This document shows, piece after piece, positions 5,029 through 5,968 of a DNA stretch of 5,968 bases. The stretch's first letter is position 1, and the number at the start of each line of letters is the position of its first letter. A model generated the notes under the pieces. The model saw nothing but the letters and a program-made list of their open reading frames with translations, was not told the origin of the DNA and did not search any database. Source of the DNA: VFMC01 sp031400715 (lineage in GTDB: Bacteria; Actinomycetota; Acidimicrobiia; Acidimicrobiales; Ilumatobacteraceae); contig JANNQK010000104.1 of the NCBI GenBank assembly GCA_031400715.1, positions 1-5,968 of the forward strand, in the 5' to 3' direction. Made by a program: the position numbers and the translations under genes.

Positions 5029-5968
5029 TCAGACGAGGCGGCCGTTGTCCAGCCGGAGCACCTGATCGGCACGGTCGAACGCGACCGCCCGGTGCGACAC
5101 CGCCACGACCGTCAACCCCGCTGCGGCGAGGTTGGTCCACAGTTTCAACTCGGTCTCCACATCGAGTGCGCTCGACAGATCATCGAGCAGCACCAGCTCG
5201 GGAACGTGCACGAGCGCCCTGGCTGTTGCCACGCGTTGCCGTTGGCCTCCCGACAGACGCAATCCGCGGGGGCCGATGAGCGTGTGCATGCCGTCCGACA
5301 TCTCCTCGATGTCGACGTGCACCTCCGCCAGCTCGAAGGCCAGCGCCAGCGCCGACTCGTCCATCGGGCCGAGGGCGACGTTGTCGGCCAGCGAGTCGGA
5401 GATGAGCTGGGGCACCTGCGGCAGGAAGGCGGCATTGGGTGGCACGAGGAACGCAGCACGGTCATCCACCACCGAACCGTTCCAACACACCTCACCCGAG
5501 ACGTCGGCGTGGGCGGCGAGGCCGAGCAGCGCGCGCAGCAGGGTGCTCTTGCCCGAGCCGATCTCGCCGGTGATCACGGTGAAGCTCCCGCGGTGGACGA
5601 CGAACGACACGTCGTGCACCCCGGCGCCGCCCGGATACTCGGCCCGAAGATGGCGAACCTCGAGCTCGTCGAGAGCGACCCGGTCGGGTCTGACGGTCGT
5701 CGGCCGCACGCGAAGATCGCGCGCCGCGATGGGCAGATCGCGATCGCGGACGGTGTTGTGCGGCGCCGTGTCGGCGACGAGCCGGCTCATCCGACCAACG
5801 GCCACGGCAGCCTGCTTGCGCCGCGCCAGCATCCGCCCGATCATGCGCGGCAAGAAGCTGAGCCAACCGAGGTAGGCCGTGAAGATCGCCAGGTCGCCCA
5901 CCGCGAACTCGCCCGAGGCCATCGCCCCTGCGCTCACCAACAGCACCAGTCCCAGACCCACATCGGCC
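5029..5968 (-). CDS. ABC exporter half-transporter (permease-ATPase fusion), N-terminus beyond window
   Basis: C-terminal part of a type I ABC exporter subunit that couples ATP binding to export of an unknown substrate. The frame is open to the right edge, so the start and most membrane helices are missing. Counting from Val at base 5961, residues 1-60 are the end of the transmembrane domain (GEFAVGDLAIFTAYLGWLSF, then LPRMIGRMLARRKQ). The nucleotide-binding domain begins near 98. It shows A-loop Tyr109, Walker A GEIGSGKST (132-140, Lys138), Q-loop Gln182, signature LSGGQRQR (236-243), Walker B LVLLDD (256-261), D-loop SSALD (263-267) and H-loop His290. The residue after the Walker B Asp, normally the catalytic Glu, is Asp261. 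This substitution marks the degenerate site of heterodimeric exporters, so the protein may pair with a second half-transporter encoded beyond the window. It converges on the YeiH gene, and nothing here links the two functionally. Confidence 0.93.
   Translation of the reverse strand, partial: ADVGLGLVLLVSAGAMASGEFAVGDLAIFTAYLGWLSFLPRMIGRMLARRKQAAVAVGRMSRLVADTAPHNTVRDRDLPIAARDLRVRPTTVRPDRVALDELEVRHLRAEYPGGAGVHDVSFVVHRGSFTVITGEIGSGKSTLLRALLGLAAHADVSGEVCWNGSVVDDRAAFLVPPNAAFLPQVPQLISDSLADNVALGPMDESALALAFELAEVHVDIEEMSDGMHTLIGPRGLRLSGGQRQRVATARALVHVPELVLLDDLSSALDVETELKLWTNLAAAGLTVVAVSHRAVAFDRADQVLRLDNGRLV

Overview
The window is gene-dense, GC-rich bacterial DNA. It has GTG/ATG starts, strong G/C preference at third codon positions and junctions of only a few bases between genes. 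Together with the protein types (a CoA ligase of the steroid/bile-acid ligase kind, an M20 hydrolase and a CysL/YeiE-type LysR regulator), this suggests a chromosomal segment of an actinomycete, perhaps an Acidimicrobiia (Ilumatobacter-like) lineage. The taxonomic guess is inference. I see no RNA gene, insertion sequence, CRISPR array, phage gene or change in base composition that would signal recent transfer.

Layout: (1) Bases 1-2431, plus strand: the 3' part of an acyl-CoA synthetase gene, then 13 bases later an M20 metallopeptidase/amidohydrolase gene. These are almost certainly co-transcribed and could release a carboxylic acid from an amide and then activate it with CoA. (2) Bases 2464-3887, minus strand: a LysR-type regulator whose stop codon overlaps the start of a cysteine-dependent protein phosphatase (TGATG overlap), so the two are probably translationally coupled. 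(3) Bases 3951-5012, plus strand: a YeiH/UPF0324 membrane protein (putative sulfate exporter family), divergent from the LysR gene. This repeats the LysR-YeiH pairing known from enterobacterial yeiE-yeiH. (4) Bases 5029-5968, minus strand: the C-terminal part of an ABC exporter half-transporter whose gene runs off the right edge.

The most informative non-coding DNA is the divergent lysR-yeiH intergene. A perfect 7-base inverted repeat (CATAGGC-ACA-GCCTATG, 3885-3901) has the T-N11-A form of a LysR box and contains the lysR start codon. The DNA between it and yeiH can form a 9-bp hairpin just ahead of the yeiH start. This suggests an autoregulated switch in which the LysR protein controls its own operon (lysR-phosphatase) and the exporter. 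The two convergent junctions (2432-2463 and 5013-5028) each carry a short GC-rich dyad that may act as a bidirectional terminator, and the first also carries a 14-bp tandem duplication. The unusual element is the protein phosphatase locked into the regulator operon of a YeiH exporter.
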